Below are positions 48,001 through 57,169 of a DNA stretch of 64,000 bases, piece by piece. The DNA is taken from assembly GCF_024448695.1 (NCBI RefSeq), contig NZ_JAMOHY010000009.1:1-64000 (forward strand). The letters are read 5' to 3'. Numbering within the stretch: position 1 is the first letter of the stretch; each line of letters starts with the position of its first letter. The translations under genes and the position numbers were made by a program. Below the pieces are notes generated by a model. That model was given only the letters and a program-made list of their open reading frames with translations, searched no databases and had not been told where the DNA came from. This stretch comes from Stutzerimonas stutzeri (GTDB lineage Bacteria > Pseudomonadota > Gammaproteobacteria > Pseudomonadales > Pseudomonadaceae).

Positions 48001-48703
48001 CGCTGAGCGCGCCATTTAGATAGCCACGGCTCTGTACGGCCAGCACAAGGTGTTCGCGCAACTCGCCGTCCACGGCGATTTTCAGTGCCCAGGCCGGCAG
48101 CTCGGGCAGATGGATTGCTGCATCGCCGCGCAACTCCAGCGGCCAGTCACCCTCGGGACGCAAACGTCCGGCGAGGTCCAGCGTGAGGTCTTCGCGGCGT
48201 AGCTGCAGTGCCCGGATATTCAGACCATCACGACGCCAATCAGCCCGCAATTGCAGGGTCTGCGCCTGCTCGACCGCATTCAGTCTGACCCGCCCTACCT
48301 CGATCCGCCCGATGCGCAGTTCCAGCGGCAGCTGGAGCTGCGGCAGGCTGAAGGGCTCGCTGCCGGCTTCATCGCTGCCGGGCGGGAATACCAGGTCGAT
48401 ATCACCTGCCTGCAGCGCCTCGATACAGAGCGCCATGCGCAGCAGGCAACGCGGCGACCAGTCCAGCCGGGGTGATGCCACTTCCACGCGGTTGCCATCC
48501 TGCTCCCAGACCAGCCGCTCAGCCTGCCAGCGGCTGCCCAGTCGCCCCTGAAACTGCTCGACCTGCAAACCGGGAACCAGCCCCAGCACCCAGCTGCCGC
48601 CAGCTGAGGTGCCCAGCAGCATACCCAGCGCCAGAACCACCAGCAGTACCAGCGCAAGCGGCAGCCCCAGCGTCCAGGAAAGTACTCTCAGCCCTCGCCT
48701 CAC
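45014..48703 (-). CDS. tamB: Translocation and assembly module protein TamB
   Basis: This 1229-residue envelope protein has one N-terminal membrane anchor (about 8-30, LGLPLALVLLVVLALGMLLG), then over 1000 residues of beta-rich repeats (AsmA/TamB type) and the conserved C-terminal DUF490 region (from about FNVEAIRRIEADNV-like LNIEAIRRIEADNVTAGL to FYRRNF). TamB spans the periplasm and works with TamA in inserting some outer-membrane proteins, and TamB-like proteins also move phospholipid. Its ATG overlaps the tamA stop by four bases. It ends two bases from the convergent flippase gene. Confidence 0.95.
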   Translation of the reverse strand: MRRGLRVLSWTLGLPLALVLLVVLALGMLLGTSAGGSWVLGLVPGLQVEQFQGRLGSRWQAERLVWEQDGNRVEVASPRLDWSPRCLLRMALCIEALQAGDIDLVFPPGSDEAGSEPFSLPQLQLPLELRIGRIEVGRVRLNAVEQAQTLQLRADWRRDGLNIRALQLRREDLTLDLAGRLRPEGDWPLELRGDAAIHLPELPAWALKIAVDGELREHLVLAVQSRGYLNGALSGRVRPLETDLPANLRLTVEGFKVSPDLPDAMRLERLELSAQGNLDDGYRLAGDGSLQGEGGAVAIVLDALLDAAQVRVDALQLDAGQEQRIDLKGQLGWTEGIRGEAELAWQDFPWWRLYPQMDELPVALHRLYAQVQYDDGNYLGHFDAALTGPAGDFSLRSPVSGDLGIVHLPQLQLIAGQGQASGNLSLGFADGIDWNTTLTLSAFDPSYWVAELPGQLGGTLASRGTLRDEALQAEAQLDINGALRRQPLQLQLDASGQDAAWDVPRLELRLGDNRINGSGRWAETLHANLNLDLPRLAQLWPQLQGQLAGNLALAGTPQAPQGNLQLKGSRIAMQDNRIERLELSAALAEGQRGQLRLSAGNLQAGDTELGDLQLAADGTPQAHQATMQVEGGLLDLSLAVDGGLGGDNWRGRLRSAELQAEGHQWALRQPASLERLASGQLTVGAHCWVSGPASLCADNQRLLPDPQLRYRLRDFPLQSLAGYLPDNLRWLGEVNANLTLDLPAAGPSGNIRVDAGPGTLALRDGEQWLEFPYATLTLNSELLPQSIDSHLRFEGGELGALELRLSIDPSSAAKDIAGDFRLSDLDLSVARPFVSVVERLEGQLNGSGQLSGSLQQPWIRGELRLDDGEVAGSELPVSFEQLQVRALIDGERVRIDGGWRSGEQGRGEIAGTLDWRDAPDLDVAVRGSRLPVIVEPYAELEIEADLRLRLANEKLAVSGKLSVPRGEIVVRELPPSTVTVSQDAQILGEEAKEASTPLAIHMDIDVEVGQERLRFSGFGLSADLAGHLHIGDNLDARGELNLNNGRYRAYGQRLTIRRAQLLFTGVLTQPFLNIEAIRRIEADNVTAGLRVTGSTEQPRIDVFAEPAMSQEQALAYLVLGRPLGADTGDNNMLAQAALGLGLAGSASITGNVAQRLGIQDFQLDTEGSGGDTSVVASGRLTDRLTLRYGVGVFEPANTVALRYQLTRRIFLEAASGLASSLDIFYRRNF

Positions 48704-50427
48704 AGTTCAGGTCCCATGGAAAAGTGCAGGCGCACACCGCCGTTACCATCCAGCGGATGGGCCAGGTCGATACGGATCGGCCCTACTGGCGACACCCAGC
48801 GCAGCCCCAGGCCCACGCTGCTCTTGAGCGTCGGGAAATCCAGCGAATTGAAGGCGTTGCCCTGGTCGTAGAAGGTCGCCACGCGCCACTTCTCGACCAC
48901 CTCGTACTGGTATTCGGCGCTGAGGGCGAGCTGATAGCGGCCACCGATGCGGTCGCCATCTGAGTTGGTCGGCGACAGGCTCTGGTAGTCGTAGCCGCGT
49001 ACGCTCTGGTCGCCACCCGCGAAGTAGCGCAACGAGGGCGGCACGTTGGTGTATTCATTGGTCCAGTTGCCACCAATCTGCGCGCGTCCGAGCAAGCGGT
49101 GCCGGTCGAACACCGTCACCAGCCCCTTGAGCATGGCGTTGGCATGGATCAGGTCGGCATCGGAAAAGACCCCATCCTTGGCCGCACCCAGCTCGAACTC
49201 CAGCCGGTAGCCCTGGCTGGGGTCGATGCGGCTATCGCTGCGCAGGAAGCTGTAGGCGATGCCCGGCATCAGCAAGTTGCTCAAGCCCGAATCGTCGCCC
49301 AGGTTGTATTGTTCATGCCGCCACTTCAGCGACCAGACGCGCTGCCAGCCGTTGGGCAGTTTGCGATGCCATTCGGGCCCGACGGTCAGTAGTCGGCTGA
49401 GGCTGTCGTTGTCGCCCAGTTCTTCATATTGATAACCACCGGCGAAACGCAGCTTATCGGTAAGCGGAGGATCCAGCGGCACGTCGTACCAGAGGCCAAC
49501 ATTCTGCCGGGGCGCCGACAGCTCGCTTTCCAGGCCGTAGCTATGGCCCTGCGGGTTGACCCAGTGGCGACGGAAATCAAAACGCATGCGTGGCCCGACG
49601 TCGGTGGAAAAGCCCAGCCCAAGGCCCAGGGTGCGCGGGTCTCGCGTGGCCAGCTGGACTACCACAGGAATGCGCTGTTCCACGGCATTGGCCGGGTTGG
49701 CATCCACGCGAACACCTTCAAAATAACCGCTGGCCTGCATCGCCTGGTTGAGTTCGGCGACACGCTCCGAATCATAAGGCGTGCCGGTCTCGAACGGCAC
49801 CATGCGCGCCAAGAGATCAGGATCGAACGGCGAGTCACCCTCGAAACTCACCTCGCCCAACAGGTAACGCGGTCCGCTGTCGAAGATCAATTCGACATCG
49901 GCAACATTTTCCACCGGATCGATGGCCAGGCGCTGGTAGGCGAAGCGGCCATCGAAAAAACCGTAGCGCGAAGCCTGGTTGAGGATACGCTGCTTGACCC
50001 CCTCATAGCGGCCATGATTGAGCACGGCGCCACTCTTGAGCATATCGCGCGGGACCTCAAAGGCGCTCAGCTGCGCCGCCGGCCCATCTACCCTCACATT
50101 GATGGCGCGCAATCGCACCGGTTCACCGCGCGCAATACGCAGCACCAGCCGGGGCTCGTCGCCCCCCAGCACTTCGGTTTCAATTGTGGCGTTGTAGTAA
50201 CCCAGCGCCTGCATGGCCTTTTCCGCCTGCTGTCGGGCGATGCGGCTGTAACGCAGCAATTCGCGCTCGTCTCGGTCACCCAGATCACCGATATGGTTTT
50301 CCACGTTCTCGCGCAAGGCGCGGCTGGAGGGCTCGATATTCACCTCCAGCCGCGCAGCGAAAGCAGATGATGCAACAAGCAGGGCAAGGCCGGCCGTTAC
50401 GAATCGGCCCATGAAAGAGATACGCAT
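48700..50427 (-). CDS. tamA: Outer-membrane assembly protein TamA (Omp85 family)
   Basis: The precursor of 575 residues has a signal peptide (core FVTAGLALLVASSAFA), three POTRA domains (about 25-265) and a 16-strand Omp85 barrel, with the lid-locking motif VRGYDYQSL in loop 6 region and a final strand GNGGVRLHFSMGPEL. It pairs with TamB. Of the two nearby ATG codons (50427 and 50412) I take the first. Neither has a strong ribosome-binding site. The xthA gene is divergent. Confidence 0.93.
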   Translation of the reverse strand: MRISFMGRFVTAGLALLVASSAFAARLEVNIEPSSRALRENVENHIGDLGDRDERELLRYSRIARQQAEKAMQALGYYNATIETEVLGGDEPRLVLRIARGEPVRLRAINVRVDGPAAQLSAFEVPRDMLKSGAVLNHGRYEGVKQRILNQASRYGFFDGRFAYQRLAIDPVENVADVELIFDSGPRYLLGEVSFEGDSPFDPDLLARMVPFETGTPYDSERVAELNQAMQASGYFEGVRVDANPANAVEQRIPVVVQLATRDPRTLGLGLGFSTDVGPRMRFDFRRHWVNPQGHSYGLESELSAPRQNVGLWYDVPLDPPLTDKLRFAGGYQYEELGDNDSLSRLLTVGPEWHRKLPNGWQRVWSLKWRHEQYNLGDDSGLSNLLMPGIAYSFLRSDSRIDPSQGYRLEFELGAAKDGVFSDADLIHANAMLKGLVTVFDRHRLLGRAQIGGNWTNEYTNVPPSLRYFAGGDQSVRGYDYQSLSPTNSDGDRIGGRYQLALSAEYQYEVVEKWRVATFYDQGNAFNSLDFPTLKSSVGLGLRWVSPVGPIRIDLAHPLDGNGGVRLHFSMGPEL

Positions 50428-50604
50428 GGCGCGGAATGCTAGCACGGCATAAACCCAATCCTGGTAAGACAACAACGGCGCATACGATGCAGATAGGCAT
50501 CGGGAAGGATTCATCGCTGCCATTCACCGCTTGGACTGCTGGCAGCTGGGAGAATTCTCGACCATGAGGACTGCTAGAATCACGCTTTTTCCGGAGAGCC
50601 ACTG

Positions 50605-51417
50605 ATGAAACTTGTTTCTTTCAATATCAATGGATTGCGGGCAAGGCCTCATCAGCTGGAGGCGATCATCGAAAAGCACCAGCCGGACGTCATCGGCTTG
50701 CAGGAAACCAAGGTCGCCGACGAGCAGTTTCCCCAGGCAGCCATTGAGGCCCTGGGTTATCACGTGCACTACCACGGTCAGAAAGGCCATTACGGTGTTG
50801 CCTTGCTGTCGCGCCAGGCGCCGCTGGAAGTCCACAAGGGCTTTCCCGGTGATACCGACGAGTCGCAGAAGCGCTTTATCTGGGGACGCTTCGCCGATGC
50901 CCAGGGGCAGTCGGTGACCGTCATGAACGGCTATTTTCCCCAGGGTGAAAGCCGCGATCATCCCACCAAATTCCCAGCCAAGACCCGGTTCTATGCCGAC
51001 CTGCAGGCCCTGCTGGCAGAACGCTTCACCCCGGATCAGCAGGTGGCGATTATGGGCGACTTCAATATCTCGCCCCAGGATTGCGATATCGGCATAGGTG
51101 AAGCGAACGCCAAACGCTGGCTGCGCACGGGCAAGTGCAGCTTTCTGCCGGAAGAGCGCGAGTGGCTGGCGCGGCTCAAGGGCTGGGGCCTGCAGGACAG
51201 CTTCCGCACACTCAACCCGGATGTCGTGGATCGCTTCAGCTGGTTCGACTACCGCAGCCGTGGTTTCGAGGATGATCCACGTCGCGGTCTGCGCATCGAC
51301 TACATCCTGACCACCGCCAGCCTGCACCAACGGGTCGTTGACGCCGGGATGGACTACGACATCCGCAGCATGGAAAAACCTTCTGATCATTGCCCGGTCT
51401 GGATTGACCTTCGCTGA
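50605..51417 (+). CDS. xthA: Exodeoxyribonuclease III
   Basis: XthA (270 residues) removes abasic sites and 3' blocks in base excision repair. Catalytic residues of the AP-endonuclease fold are all visible: Asn in [10 protein letters not shown], Glu in LQETKV, Tyr and [21 protein letters not shown], and the terminal Asp-His in PSDHCPVW. The length is usual. CCGGAG precedes the ATG, and TAGAAT at 50575-50580 could be its -10 box. Confidence 0.95.
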   Translation: MKLVSFNINGLRARPHQLEAIIEKHQPDVIGLQETKVADEQFPQAAIEALGYHVHYHGQKGHYGVALLSRQAPLEVHKGFPGDTDESQKRFIWGRFADAQGQSVTVMNGYFPQGESRDHPTKFPAKTRFYADLQALLAERFTPDQQVAIMGDFNISPQDCDIGIGEANAKRWLRTGKCSFLPEEREWLARLKGWGLQDSFRTLNPDVVDRFSWFDYRSRGFEDDPRRGLRIDYILTTASLHQRVVDAGMDYDIRSMEKPSDHCPVWIDLR

Positions 51418-51426
51418 TTGCAGTGG

Positions 51427-51445
51427 CTGTCACATAACAGTAACC
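51427..51445 (+). promoter_or_regulatory. Candidate Pho box
   Basis: CTGTCACATAACAGTAACC resembles the PhoB-binding direct repeat (CTGTCA, five bases, CTGTCAC): the first half is perfect and the second matches 5 of 7. It lies 45 bases before the start of a PstS-like gene, right after xthA. Confidence 0.5.
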
Positions 51446-51489
51446 AGAGACGCCTAACCTCCCCGCTTCTTTGACAGGGGAGTGTCTGG

Positions 51490-52860
51490 ATGAGGCTTTC
51501 AGCGACCTTGCGCAGCATCGGCATCCGGGCGCTGTGCCTTGGCTTTATTGGCATCTGGAATGCCGGCTCGCTCGCGGCAAACGCAAGCGAACTGGCGCTG
51601 ACCAAGAGCAACGAAGTGTTGCGTATCCAGGGCTCGAATACGGTCGGTGCGAAACTGGCACCGATGCTGATCGCCGGGCTGTTCGAAGCCCGCGGCTTGC
51701 AGTCGGTGCGCATCGTGGCGACCGAGCACGAAAACGAGCAGCGCGTCATCGCCAGCAATGCCGCCGGCCGCACCTTTCATGCGCTGGTCGCCGCCCACGG
51801 CACCGGTACTGGCTTTGCGGGACTCAAGGATGGCTCTGCCGATCTGGCTGCGGCGTCGCGACCCATCAAGCAAAACGAATACGAAAGCCTGGCTGCACTC
51901 GGCGACCTGCGCGACTCCAGTGCCGAACAGGTCATCGCCATCGACGGCCTGGCGATCATCGTCCATCCCGATAACCCCATCGAAGCGCTCAGCGTCGAGC
52001 AGGTTGCCCGGCTGTTTTCCGGCGATATCGGCAACTGGCGAGAGCTGGGCGGCAGCGACCTGCCCGTTGAACTACATGCCCGCGATGACCAGTCGGGCAC
52101 CTATGACACCTTCAAGGAACTGGTGCTCGGCGCCCAGGGCAAAGCACTTTCTCCGGCAGCGGCCCGTTACGAATCTAATGATCAGCTTTCCAGCACCGTG
52201 AGCCTGCACCCTGGCGCCATCGGTTTCGTCGGCCTTGCTTCGATTGGCGACTCCAGGGCGCTGGCGATTGCCGATGGCGATTCGCTGCCCATGCTGCCTA
52301 CCAGCGCCTCGGTGGCCACCGAGGACTATCCGCTGTCGCGACGCCTGTTCTTGTATGCCAACCCCGGCCTGCAATCGCAGTGGACACGCGACTACCTCGC
52401 TTTCGTTCACAGCACCGCCGGCCAGGCCATTGTCGAGGCGTCCGGCTACATCGCGCAGACCATCGTTCCGATCACCCAGTCAGCGCAGGCGGACCTGCCA
52501 CCAGCCTATCGACAGCTGGCCGCCGAAGCGCAGCGCCTGACCGTCAATTTTCGTTTCGCCGAAGGCAGCGCACAGCTGGACAACAAGGCCCAGCGTGATA
52601 TCGGGCGGCTGGTTGACTACCTCAAAGCCAACGGCAAGAGCATGCGTTCGGCCGTACTGGTGGGTTTTGGCGATGACCGCAGCGATCCGTCACGGGCCGA
52701 ATTGCTGTCCAAGCTACGCGCCATGGCAGTCCGTCGTGAGCTGGTACGCGGCGGCATCCTGGTCAGGGAAATCGAGGGTCTGGGGGCACGACTGCCTGTA
52801 GCGGCCAATACCGGAATGGGCCGTATCAAGAACAGGCGCGTGGAAGTCTGGGTGTACTGA
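51490..52860 (+). CDS. PstS-like phosphate-binding protein fused to OmpA domain
   Basis: This 456-residue exported protein has a signal peptide (about 1-33, cleavage near NASELA), then a PstS-type type-2 periplasmic binding domain (about 40-330, with LRIQGSNTVGAKL, GLKDGSADLAAASRPI and ARDDQSGTYDTF, the last resembling the phosphate-binding RxxxSGT loop). A C-terminal OmpA peptidoglycan-binding domain follows (about 345-456, NFRFAEGSAQLDNKAQRDI and GMGRIKNRRVEVWV). It should bind phosphate or a related anion while held on the cell wall. No pst transporter genes are beside it. GGGGAG precedes the ATG, and a Pho-box-like site upstream suggests induction by phosphate limitation. Confidence 0.85.
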   Translation: MRLSATLRSIGIRALCLGFIGIWNAGSLAANASELALTKSNEVLRIQGSNTVGAKLAPMLIAGLFEARGLQSVRIVATEHENEQRVIASNAAGRTFHALVAAHGTGTGFAGLKDGSADLAAASRPIKQNEYESLAALGDLRDSSAEQVIAIDGLAIIVHPDNPIEALSVEQVARLFSGDIGNWRELGGSDLPVELHARDDQSGTYDTFKELVLGAQGKALSPAAARYESNDQLSSTVSLHPGAIGFVGLASIGDSRALAIADGDSLPMLPTSASVATEDYPLSRRLFLYANPGLQSQWTRDYLAFVHSTAGQAIVEASGYIAQTIVPITQSAQADLPPAYRQLAAEAQRLTVNFRFAEGSAQLDNKAQRDIGRLVDYLKANGKSMRSAVLVGFGDDRSDPSRAELLSKLRAMAVRRELVRGGILVREIEGLGARLPVAANTGMGRIKNRRVEVWVY

Positions 52861-52982
52861 CCGCTGCAGGAGATGTCGCCACAAGAACAGACCATAATTT
52901 GCACAGACTATTTTCATGGTGCACATTCATTCATAAGCGATATATGATCGACGCAAATATCCCAGCCGGAGTGCCTGCGGAA

Positions 52983-53891
52983 ATGAACCTGCACAAGGTC
53001 GATCTCAATCTGTTCATCGTCTTCGACGCCATCTACACCGAAGCCAACCTGACCCGTGCGGGACAGATAGTCGGCATCACCCAGCCTGCTGTCTCCAATG
53101 CCCTGGCTCGTTTGCGCGAGACCTTCAATGACCCCCTGTTCGTGCGCACCGCCCAAGGCATGGTGCCGACGCCGATGGCGCAGAACATCATCGGCCCGGT
53201 GCGCAATGCATTGCAGCTGTTGCGGGTGTCAGTACAGGAAAGCCGTACCTTCAACCCGCTGCAGGCGAACAAGACCTTCCGCATCAGCATGACCGACCTG
53301 ACCGAGGCAGTGATCTTCCCGCCTCTGTTTCAGCGTCTGCGCCGCCTGGCGCCAAACGTCAAGATCGAAAGCATGCTGGCCAAGCGCCGGGAAACCACCA
53401 AGGAACTGGCAGCCGGACGGCTGGACTTCGCCATGGACGCCCCGCTCAACACCGACCCGCAGGTACGCCACGTCAAGCTGCTGGAGGACCGCTATATCTG
53501 CGCCATGCGCCGCGGTCATCCGCTGGCGAAGGACAAGCTGAGCATCGAGCAATACCTGTCGCTGTCGCACATCCACATTTCCAGCCGCCGCAGCGGCCTG
53601 GGCATGGTTGACCTGGCGCTGGGCAAGATGGGCCTGCAACGCCGGATCGCCCTGCGCTCACAGCATTACATGATGGCAACGCAAGTCATCCCGCACACCG
53701 ATATGGCGGTTACGGTGCCGGAGCGCTTCGCCCTTCGCCACGACCTGCACCAGGCCATTCTGCCGGTGGACATCCCTCCACTGGAAACCCATATCTATTG
53801 GCACGAAAGCACCGATCAGGACCCGGCCAACCGCTGGATGCGCGAACAGTTGATCGAGATCGCCCAGCAGGTCACCGCGCAGGCGCAGTAG
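52983..53891 (+). CDS. LysR-family transcriptional regulator
   Basis: This 302-residue regulator has the N-terminal winged HTH (NLHKVDLNLFIVFDAIYTEA, then ITQPAVSNALARLRETFNDP) and a substrate-binding domain of the NodD/LeuO/PcpR-like group (ITDLTEAVIFPPL-like start at about residue 92). The ATG at 52983 fits the family start; earlier in-frame ATGs at 52944 and 52899 would add unrelated residues. It has no divergently arranged target, and the neighbours are a PstS-OmpA gene and ppiC, so its target is unknown. Confidence 0.88.
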   Translation: MNLHKVDLNLFIVFDAIYTEANLTRAGQIVGITQPAVSNALARLRETFNDPLFVRTAQGMVPTPMAQNIIGPVRNALQLLRVSVQESRTFNPLQANKTFRISMTDLTEAVIFPPLFQRLRRLAPNVKIESMLAKRRETTKELAAGRLDFAMDAPLNTDPQVRHVKLLEDRYICAMRRGHPLAKDKLSIEQYLSLSHIHISSRRSGLGMVDLALGKMGLQRRIALRSQHYMMATQVIPHTDMAVTVPERFALRHDLHQAILPVDIPPLETHIYWHESTDQDPANRWMREQLIEIAQQVTAQAQ

Positions 53892-53968
53892 GCCTCGGCA
53901 AACGAACTCAGGGCAGCGCTGCAACGCGCCATTGTCTACAATGGCCGGCGCATCCGAGGAGACCTGCA

Positions 53969-54247
53969 ATGCCCAAAGCCATGGCCCGCCATATTCTGGT
54001 AAAGACCGAAGCCGAAGCCGCGCAACTGAAGAAGCGCATCGCCAGTGGCGAGGCCTTTGATGTGCTGGCGAAGAAACACTCGACCTGCCCTTCCGGCAAG
54101 CGCGGTGGTGACCTGGGCGAAGTACGCCCCGGCCAGATGGTGCACAGCATCGACCAGGTGATCTTCAAAAAACCGCTACGCGAGGTGCATGGGCCGGTGA
54201 AGAGCCAGTTTGGTTATCACCTGGTGCAAGTGTTCTATCGGGATTGA
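53969..54247 (+). CDS. ppiC: Parvulin-type peptidyl-prolyl isomerase PpiC
   Basis: This 92-residue single-domain parvulin has no signal peptide and so is cytoplasmic. It shows ARHILVKTEAEA at the start, the core FDVLAKKHSTCPSGKRGGDLG, and the end FGYHLVQVFYRD. The fold isomerises X-Pro bonds. CGAGGAG precedes the ATG at 53969. It overlaps the convergent zapE gene by 13 bases. Confidence 0.93.
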   Translation: MPKAMARHILVKTEAEAAQLKKRIASGEAFDVLAKKHSTCPSGKRGGDLGEVRPGQMVHSIDQVIFKKPLREVHGPVKSQFGYHLVQVFYRD

Positions 54248-55374
54248 TGGTGCGCCATTGCGAAGCGCTGCAGCTGCATCTCCTGCAGCCGGCTCAATGT
54301 GCGGCGGAAGGCAAATGACAGATAGCCCTGGGTATAAAGTTCGTCCAGTGGCACCTGCGCCTGCAGATACAGCGGTATCTGGCGGTCGTAACACTCGTCC
54401 ACCAGCGCGATAAAGCGCCGGACGGCATCGTCCCGCGCAGCCAGTTTCGGCAGTTCGCGATCCCCTGCTGCCACCCGCGTGGCGGCATCCTCGGTGCCGC
54501 GGGCGATACGCCCTTCGCGCGGCGCGCTGCCAAGCTGCGGCACCTCACTGAGCATGATCGTGGAGAATCGGTCGCACAGCTCGATGAAATCCAGCGCTGA
54601 AAACGGTTGCTCGCACAGGTCGGCAAAACGGCACCAGATAACCGATCCGCTGCAACGTGCCACCTGCAAGGAACGCCTGCCGAGAACCACCGGCGAGGCG
54701 CTATACGCAGCACCTGCCAGCTCATCGAATGCCGCCTGCAATGCCGTGTTATCGCTGTCCACGTCGGCCACCCAGTACCGCTGAAGCGCAGCACCGGGAC
54801 GCAGGCGATGATCCGCACCGCCATCCACGCTCACCACCTGCATATGACGTACGATGGCCTCAATGGCGGGCATGAAGCGATCACGATTGAAGCCATCGGC
54901 ATACAGCTGCTGCGGCGGCTGATTGGAGGTCGCCACGATGACTACACCCTGCTCGAACAGGACCTGGAACAGGCGTCCAAGGATGATCGCATCGCCGATA
55001 TCCCCAACGAACAGTTCATCGAAACACAGCACGCGAATCTCCTCACCCAGTTCACGGGCAAGAGCCTGCAGCGGATCGGCGGTGCCATTGAGCTGGAACA
55101 GGCGGATATGCACCCAGCGCATAAAGTGATGAAAATGCTGCCGGCGCGATGGCACCCTCAGGCTGCCGTGAAACATGTCCATCAGCCAGGTCTTGCCACG
55201 CCCAACCGGCCCCCAGAGATACACCCCTGCCGGCTCAGTGTCGCCTCCGATTCGATGCAGGCTTTCATGGCAGCGCTGTAACGACTCGACAGCATGCAAC
55301 TGCGCTGCATCGCTGACGAATCCCTCGCGGGCTACTGCTTGCTGGTAAAGCACACGCGGAGACGGGTGTTTCAT
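54235..55374 (-). CDS. zapE: Cell-division ATPase ZapE (AFG1-like)
   Basis: This 379-residue P-loop ATPase of the AFG1 family has Walker A GPVGRGKT (about residues 55-62), Walker B VLCFDELFVGD and a sensor Asn in IVATSNQPPQQLY. ZapE binds FtsZ at the division ring in E. coli under stress. The start could be ATG 55374 or 55386; the first gives the usual MKHPSPRVLYQQ beginning. In some genomes two ZapE/AFG1 paralogues exist, so this may be the second one. No petC-rpsI-type neighbours are present to decide. Confidence 0.85.
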   Translation of the reverse strand: MKHPSPRVLYQQAVAREGFVSDAAQLHAVESLQRCHESLHRIGGDTEPAGVYLWGPVGRGKTWLMDMFHGSLRVPSRRQHFHHFMRWVHIRLFQLNGTADPLQALARELGEEIRVLCFDELFVGDIGDAIILGRLFQVLFEQGVVIVATSNQPPQQLYADGFNRDRFMPAIEAIVRHMQVVSVDGGADHRLRPGAALQRYWVADVDSDNTALQAAFDELAGAAYSASPVVLGRRSLQVARCSGSVIWCRFADLCEQPFSALDFIELCDRFSTIMLSEVPQLGSAPREGRIARGTEDAATRVAAGDRELPKLAARDDAVRRFIALVDECYDRQIPLYLQAQVPLDELYTQGYLSFAFRRTLSRLQEMQLQRFAMAHHQSR

Positions 55375-55556
55375 GGCACCGGCCATCTGAAAAGACAGCC
55401 GCGATGGTAGCGCGAACAGCAGCTGCTTGCCCCTCGGCTCTGTCAGTTGGCACGCAAGCACACTACAATAGCGGCCCTTTTTAGCCCGCGTGCCTGCTCG
55501 AACCTCTCTCTGGACACGCTACCGGGCCGTTTCATTCTTTTCCCTGGAAAAATGCC

Positions 55557-57146
55557 TTGATCTCCACCGCTAACATCACCATGCAGTTCGGCGCCAAGCC
55601 GCTGTTCGAAAACGTTTCCGTCAAGTTCGGCAACGGCAATCGCTACGGCCTGATCGGCGCCAACGGCTGCGGCAAGTCCACCTTCATGAAGATCCTCGGT
55701 GGCGATCTCGAGCCGTCCGGCGGTCAAGTCATGCTCGAACCCAATGTGCGTCTGGGCAAGCTGCGCCAGGATCAGTTCGCCTACGAGGACTTCAGTGTCA
55801 TCGACACCGTGATCATGGGTCATGAGGAACTGTGGAAGGTCAAAGCCGAGCGCGAACGCATCTATTCGTTGCCGGAAATGAGTGAAGAGGACGGCATGGC
55901 GGTAGCCGAGCTGGAAACCGAGTTCGCCGAGCTGGACGGTTACACGGCCGAATCCCGAGCCGGCGAGCTGCTGCTGGGCCTGGGCATTCCGCTGGAACAG
56001 CATTTCGGCCTGATGAGCGAAGTGGCGCCAGGCTGGAAGCTGCGCGTATTGCTGGCGCAAGCGCTGTTCTCCGACCCGGAAGTGCTGCTGCTGGACGAGC
56101 CGACCAACCACCTGGACATCAACACCATCCGCTGGTTGGAAAGCATTCTCACGGTGCGCAACAGCACCATGATCATCATTTCCCACGACCGCCACTTCCT
56201 GAACTCGGTCTGCACCCATATGGCTGACCTGGATTATGGCGAGCTGCGCCTGTTCCCTGGCAACTACGACGAATACATGACGGCTGCCACCCAGAGTCGC
56301 GAGCGTCTGCTGTCGGACAACGCCAAGAAGAAAGCGCAGATCGCCGAGTTGCAGACCTTCGTCAGCCGCTTCTCGGCCAACGCCTCGAAAGCCAAACAGG
56401 CCACGTCGCGCGCCAAGCTGATCGACAAGATCCAGCTCGATGAAGTCAAGCCGTCCAGCCGTATCAGTCCCTTCATTCGCTTCGAACAGACCAAGAAGCT
56501 GCATCGCCAGGCCGTGACGGTGGAAAACATGGCCAAGGGCTTCGATGGCAAGCCGCTGTTCAAGAACTTCAGCTTTACCGTGGAAGCCGGCGAGCGCGTC
56601 GCCATCATCGGCCCCAACGGCATCGGCAAGACCACCCTGCTACGCACCCTGGTGGGCGAACTCAAGCCGGATACCGGCTCGGTGAAATGGACCGAAAGCG
56701 CGGAAGTCGGCTATTACGCGCAGGATCATGCGGACGACTTTGAAGACGACATGACCCTGTTCGACTGGATGGGCCGCTGGACCCAGGGCGGCGAGCAACT
56801 GGTGCGTGGCACGCTGGGACGCATGCTGTTTTCCAATGACGAGATTCTGAAATCGGTCCGGGTGATTTCCGGTGGCGAGCAGGGCCGTATGCTGTTCGGC
56901 AAACTGATCCTGCAAAAACCCAATGTGCTGGTGATGGACGAACCGACCAACCACCTGGACATGGAGTCCATCGAAGCGCTGAACCTGGCGCTGGAAAATT
57001 ATCCGGGCACGCTGATTTTCGTCAGCCATGACCGCGAGTTCGTCAGCTCCCTGGCCACGCGCATCATCGAATTGTCCGATTCGGGTGTGACCGACTTCAG
57101 CGGCACCTACGATGATTACCTGCGCAGCCAGGGCGTGCTGGTCTGA
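55557..57146 (+). CDS. ybiT: ABC-F ATPase YbiT
   Basis: This 529-residue cytoplasmic protein has two ABC ATPase domains joined by a linker (about 230-320, rich in Lys, Ala and Arg) and no membrane part. Walker A is GANGCGKST and GPNGIGKTT; Walker B with [11 protein letters not shown] and [10 protein letters not shown]; the second signature is [10 protein letters not shown], whereas the first is altered to SEVAPGWKL, as in E. coli YbiT. ABC-F proteins act at the ribosome's E site and adjust translation. The start is TTG at 55557, seven bases after GGAA; nearby ATG CCT TGA (55552-55560) is out of frame and overlaps it. Confidence 0.95.
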   Translation: MISTANITMQFGAKPLFENVSVKFGNGNRYGLIGANGCGKSTFMKILGGDLEPSGGQVMLEPNVRLGKLRQDQFAYEDFSVIDTVIMGHEELWKVKAERERIYSLPEMSEEDGMAVAELETEFAELDGYTAESRAGELLLGLGIPLEQHFGLMSEVAPGWKLRVLLAQALFSDPEVLLLDEPTNHLDINTIRWLESILTVRNSTMIIISHDRHFLNSVCTHMADLDYGELRLFPGNYDEYMTAATQSRERLLSDNAKKKAQIAELQTFVSRFSANASKAKQATSRAKLIDKIQLDEVKPSSRISPFIRFEQTKKLHRQAVTVENMAKGFDGKPLFKNFSFTVEAGERVAIIGPNGIGKTTLLRTLVGELKPDTGSVKWTESAEVGYYAQDHADDFEDDMTLFDWMGRWTQGGEQLVRGTLGRMLFSNDEILKSVRVISGGEQGRMLFGKLILQKPNVLVMDEPTNHLDMESIEALNLALENYPGTLIFVSHDREFVSSLATRIIELSDSGVTDFSGTYDDYLRSQGVLV

Positions 57147-57169
57147 TCCCTTCGTCCGCGCGTTCCGGT

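Noticed and set aside
54235..54247. Possible frameshift where ppiC and zapE meet
   Set aside because: Both genes have their normal C-termini; it is a simple 13-base convergent overlap.
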